From Anseranas semipalmata (lineage: Eukaryota; Chordata; Aves; Anseriformes; Anseranatidae), in assembly GCA_013399115.1 (NCBI GenBank), contig VXAA01001396.1, forward strand, positions 175,610 to 239,609: a DNA stretch of 64,000 nt, in the 5' to 3' direction. Shown piece by piece: positions 60,762 through 64,000 of the stretch. A program made the position numbers and the translations under genes. Position 1 is the stretch's first letter; the number at the start of each line of letters is the position of its first letter. The notes below the pieces were generated by a model. The model did no database searches. It was not told where the DNA came from and worked only from the letters and a program-made list of their open reading frames with translations.

Positions 60762-61487
60762 ACAAAGTCCTGCACCTGGGGAGTAATAATCTCTTGCACC
60801 AGATCAGGCTGGGGCCAATTGCTTGGAAAGCAGCTCTGCAGAGAACATGGGAGTCTGGTGGATGAGCTGATCATGAGCCAGCAATGTGCCCTGGTGACAA
60901 AGGACAACAACCTCCCAGACTATATTAGACAGAGTAGTGCCTCTGTCTAGGTCAAGGGAGGTGATCCTTCCTTTCTGCTCAGCACTGGTGAGGCCACACC
61001 TGGAGTGCTAGGTCCAGTTTTGGGCTCCCCAGTACGAGACCTGGATATACTGGAGAGAGTCCAGCAAAAGCCCATGAAGATGACTGGGGGAATGGAATAG
61101 GAGGGGAAGATGAGAGTGCTGGGGCTGTTTAGCCTGGAGAAGAGAAGGCTCGGGGTAGTCTTGTCACTGGGTATAAATACTTAATGGGAGGATGTGAAGA
61201 AATGGAGCCAGACTCCTCTCAATGGTGTCAAATGACAGGACAAAAAGCAATGAGCACATATTGAAATAAGAAACTCCATTTAAACGACTAATGTTTACAA
61301 TGAGGGTGATCTAACAGTGGAACAGATTGGCAGAGGGGTCATGGTGTCTCCATCTGCTGAGATATTCAAAACCCAACTTGCCACGTCCTGGGCAGCCTGA
61401 TCTAGCTCACCCTGCTCTGAGTAGGGCACTTGGACTAGGTGGTCACCTGAGTGCCTTCCAGCCTTGGCCATTTTGCAGTTCTGCAAG
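60762..61487 (+). mobile_element. CR1 LINE, ~725-bp 3' fragment, diverged
   Basis: Begins in ORF2 (AGTCCTGCACCTGGGGAG) and runs through GATCATGAGCCAGCAATGTG, CACTGGTGAGGCCACACCTG, TGTTTAGCCTGGAGAAGAGA and CCCAACTTGCCACGTCCTGG to a decayed 3' end near CCATTTTGCAGTTCTGC. This is the longest CR1 copy in the window. Stops and indels break the reading frame, so it encodes nothing. Confidence 0.92.
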
Positions 61488-61489
61488 GT

Positions 61490-63007
61490 GATGCCAGGCT
61501 AACAAGGCAAAGCCCATATCATTGGTGACATCCTGCTATAGTAACTGAATTGGTTAGATCACTGGGAGAAAGTAAGAAATACAGAAAGGATGTCTTTTTG
61601 TTTGAAACATGGAACACTTGAGTACTACTCTTACAGCTCAAGCAGCCCTAACAATGATTTGGAAATGGGCTGAGAAGCCTCCTTGTTGAGGAGTAGGAGA
61701 GCAACAGGTCCTGCATTAACCATGCACATCTTAAGGTCAATAAGCAAGCCTCAAAGAAAAATGTAGCTCTAGACAATTTGAATTGAGATCTCAGCTGGTA
61801 TCTGGTATGGGGCCATCCCCCTCCTGACTTAGATCTGCTCACTGTACAGACAATTGGGCAGCAGCCAAAGTGAGCACAAACACCAGACAGTTTTATGGCA
61901 ATCTACAGAAACACAAACAGTAACAAATACTCTCACAGGCGGAAGATGGTTCCAATATAAAGAATGGAAAGACGTGGCCACCCCAAATGCTGTTATTGAA
62001 CCAAAGCCTTAGTAATGGTAACTCCAAACTTCTTTTCTCAGCCAGGGTATCTCAATGTAGAAACTACTGCACAGTTCCTGTAAGAGGCACAGGAAGAGAC
62101 TGCATGACACTGCTTCTCACTACAGGAACTGAGCCGCTGAGTTCAGAAAAATCTCTGAAAAATCTTGACTGTAAAATCATTATGTGACTTCAGCCCATGT
62201 GGCTTTCCCAGTCTGTGATGAGTCTAAACCCATTAAGGTAAAGCACCTTCATGAGCACTGAGTCCCATGCTTGTGGAGAAGCCAGTCCCCACCACAAACT
62301 TTAAGTCTGCCTTACTTCAGTAAGGATGCCTTGGTCATGTTTTCTTCAGGTGCATCCCTCCCCACTTCTTGCATCTGCCTCACCCCACAGAGACTAACCC
62401 ATGCAAGTGATCCAACTGATCCCTGTAGCATGGACAGCAGTTGTCAAAGTCAAGCCCCAGTGATGTGCAGGTAGTTTCCTTGGCACAAGAGTGTACATCA
62501 TTAACCCATCTTGGTAATAATCTTGTCCTGGGGCCTAAACAGAGGATGTCATTCTCCCTATCTGCCACTGTGGAAGCTTCACCATTTACCACTATAAAAT
62601 CTAATTAGATCATTAAGCGGTAACAAAATGGAGCCTGCAGGGAGATTTTTCAAAGCCACAAAATAACAAATATAGGATTATCTTTCAAAGCAGCCAGATA
62701 CCTAAATACCTTCAGAAAAACTGTTCCCAAATAATCAACTTCCACAACAGTACAAATCAGTGAATATTCAACATGCTACAGTAACTTTTCAATATAAAAG
62801 TTGTTTATGTTGTATTTGCATAGTTTCAGATAGGCAGTCCTTTTTAGGAATCTCACACACTGAATGAGAAGACAACAAAGAGAAAATTTATGGGAATTAT
62901 TCTTACAGTGATATTAATTTTCAGTTAGCAAATGCTGTAAGGATGAGTATTTATGCCTCAGTGTTCCAAATATTCCAGCATTGTAATTAATGTGATGTGT
63001 TCATATT
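61490..63007. other. Sequence downstream of the THEMIS stop (probable 3' UTR and intergenic)
   Basis: If the terminal exon call is right, the THEMIS 3' untranslated region starts at 63007 and runs leftward. I found no clear minus-strand AATAAA close to the stop (plus-strand TTTATT is absent from about 62-63 kb), so the transcript end is undefined. No other gene seen. Confidence 0.35.
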
Positions 63008-63120
63008 TCAGATATAACCCATGACTGACAGATTAATGAAATCAACTGAATTTTTTATATTAACTGCAAAGTATTTGGGATTTGTCCTCATATCATCTAG
63101 CTTCTCAACTTCAATGTGTT
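63008..63120 (-). CDS. THEMIS: Putative THEMIS terminal coding exon
   Basis: Preceded on the minus strand by a strong polypyrimidine acceptor (CTTTTTCTTTTTTTCAG). The two-base phase matches the upstream exon. It reads (E)HIEVEKLDDMRTNPK and on to ...SVMGYI, with stop TGA at 63010-63008. The human tail ends soon after the equivalent junction, so this bird tail would be about 30 residues longer. Terminal-exon choice is inferred from splice sites and phase. Confidence 0.6.
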
Positions 63121-63810
63121 CTGAAAAAAAGAAAAAGTTGAAAGATAAGTAGAAAACCTAACATCTAATCAAATATGCTTGGGAAACCCAAGCAAATGGC
63201 AACTTTAAAAACAATTAATGGTTAAGTAATTTGCGCAATACTATTTTTTCTTCAAAATACAAAAAAATGCGAGTTGAAGACATCTTCATATCTTTCATGT
63301 AAATTGCTTGCTCATACTTAATACCTGCTGGAGTCAGAATTTTTTATAACAAATGATATGTAGATTCCTAATGGAAAAGGAAAGTGCATCTTTCCACACA
63401 AGCCTGTTCCTAAAAACTACTGAATATTCATGTTACAGTGTCAAACAGAGTTTGACCATGCTGCTGTTCAGAGCTTGGAAGAATTTGCCTTATGGCATTT
63501 ATGGAGGAAGAACAGAAATGTTCACTTTTCATCTGTTTTGACTAACCCACAGATTCCAAATGAAATCACAATAATTAATCCTGCGTGTAAGTTATTTATC
63601 AGGGTTGGGGTTAAGCTTTGCTATATTAATAACTCAAACCATAAATCTTAACTGACCTTTAATCACACTGTCTTCCACTAATGTAGCTTTCCCAGTCACA
63701 TCCTTCACATTGTCACGATGCACCAAATCACTTTGACAACTAACTTGTAATTCCGAAACATCAGCAGCTTGATTTGAGCACAATTTCTTGGTGGTGTCTA
63801 CACAGAAATT
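63008..63810 (-). CDS. THEMIS: THEMIS C-terminus (3' partial, last two coding exons)
   Basis: Thymocyte-expressed adaptor with two CABIT domains. It binds GRB2 and regulates SHP-1 and T-cell-receptor signalling during thymic selection (family knowledge). Only the tail is in the window. On the minus strand, exon 63810-63657 has acceptor TGTAATTTCAG and donor AAAG|GTCAGT. It reads NFCVDTTKKLCSNQAAD and, further on, CQSDLVHRDNV. This corresponds to VDITKKLHPNQAGLD and SQNDLVDEEKE near the end of human THEMIS as I remember it. The frame then joins 63120-63008 in phase. The CABIT domains and the proline-rich GRB2 site must lie to the right, beyond 64 kb. The gene is convergent with LEG1, which agrees with the recalled human order. 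Confidence 0.82.
63121..63656 (-). other. THEMIS last intron
   Basis: A 536-bp intron, GTCAGT to TTTCAG on the minus strand. A short plus-strand frame at 63353-63541 has no homology that I recognise. Confidence 0.55.
63657..63810 (-). CDS. THEMIS: THEMIS penultimate coding exon
   Basis: 154 bp: 51 codons plus one base. Splice sites are good at both ends and the frame is open throughout. The strongest identity is VDTTKKL...NQA. This region of THEMIS is poorly conserved and acidic to polar, so the patchy match is expected. Confidence 0.82.
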
Positions 63811-64000
63811 CTGAAATTACATAGAAGAATACATTGACTTCACATGTAAATTGTTACTCCAAACTGGATACTTTCAGAGATGCGACACGTAAGAGCAACA
63901 TTCTTTGGGTCACTTCTGTGAAATTTAACCACAAACCTTCTGTTTGTCAAAGCAACTCATTAATCACATTTACCATAATGCTTGTCTTTGAGACAAGTAC
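63811..64000 (-). other. THEMIS intron (partial)
   Basis: AT-rich sequence upstream of the penultimate THEMIS exon, with the polypyrimidine/AG acceptor at its left end. No further exon is visible before the window edge. Confidence 0.6.

Overview
This is vertebrate nuclear DNA, almost certainly from a bird. It holds CR1 LINE relics of several ages, an avian ERVL-type LTR, no mammalian SINEs, long AT-rich non-coding stretches, and split genes with GT-AG introns. Two protein-coding genes are recognisable by conceptual translation: a complete LEG1 (liver-enriched gene 1; human C6orf58) on the + strand, and the 3' end of THEMIS on the - strand. LEG1 and THEMIS are neighbours on human chromosome 6q22.33 (recalled, not searched), so this looks like the conserved syntenic block. 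The species cannot be fixed from the sequence alone.

Layout. About 1-3.35 kb: CpG-rich clusters at 1-250, 1.75-2.35 and 2.95-3.30 kb, with a consensus minus-strand splice donor at 2225. This is probably the promoter and first-exon region of a gene running leftwards out of the window. About 3.4-24.2 kb: intergenic DNA with microsatellites, CR1 relics and one 94-base assembly gap. 24,293-39,657: LEG1, six coding exons, 358 codons plus stop, with a signal peptide and no stop or frameshift. Its intron 1 carries a 74-T homopolymer, and its intron 5 carries a sense CR1 tail and a ~1.06-kb antisense solo LTR. About 40-63 kb: intergenic DNA with further CR1 fragments. 63,008-63,810: two exons of the THEMIS C-terminus, minus strand, convergent with LEG1.

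LEG1 encodes a secreted protein. THEMIS is a cytoplasmic T-cell signalling protein. Nothing in the sequence suggests that they work together. The rest is mainly simple repeats, decayed retroelements and a few inverted repeats. I saw no tRNA, rRNA, CRISPR or operon-like system. Exon boundaries come from reading frame, splice consensus and remembered human homologues; no alignment was run.
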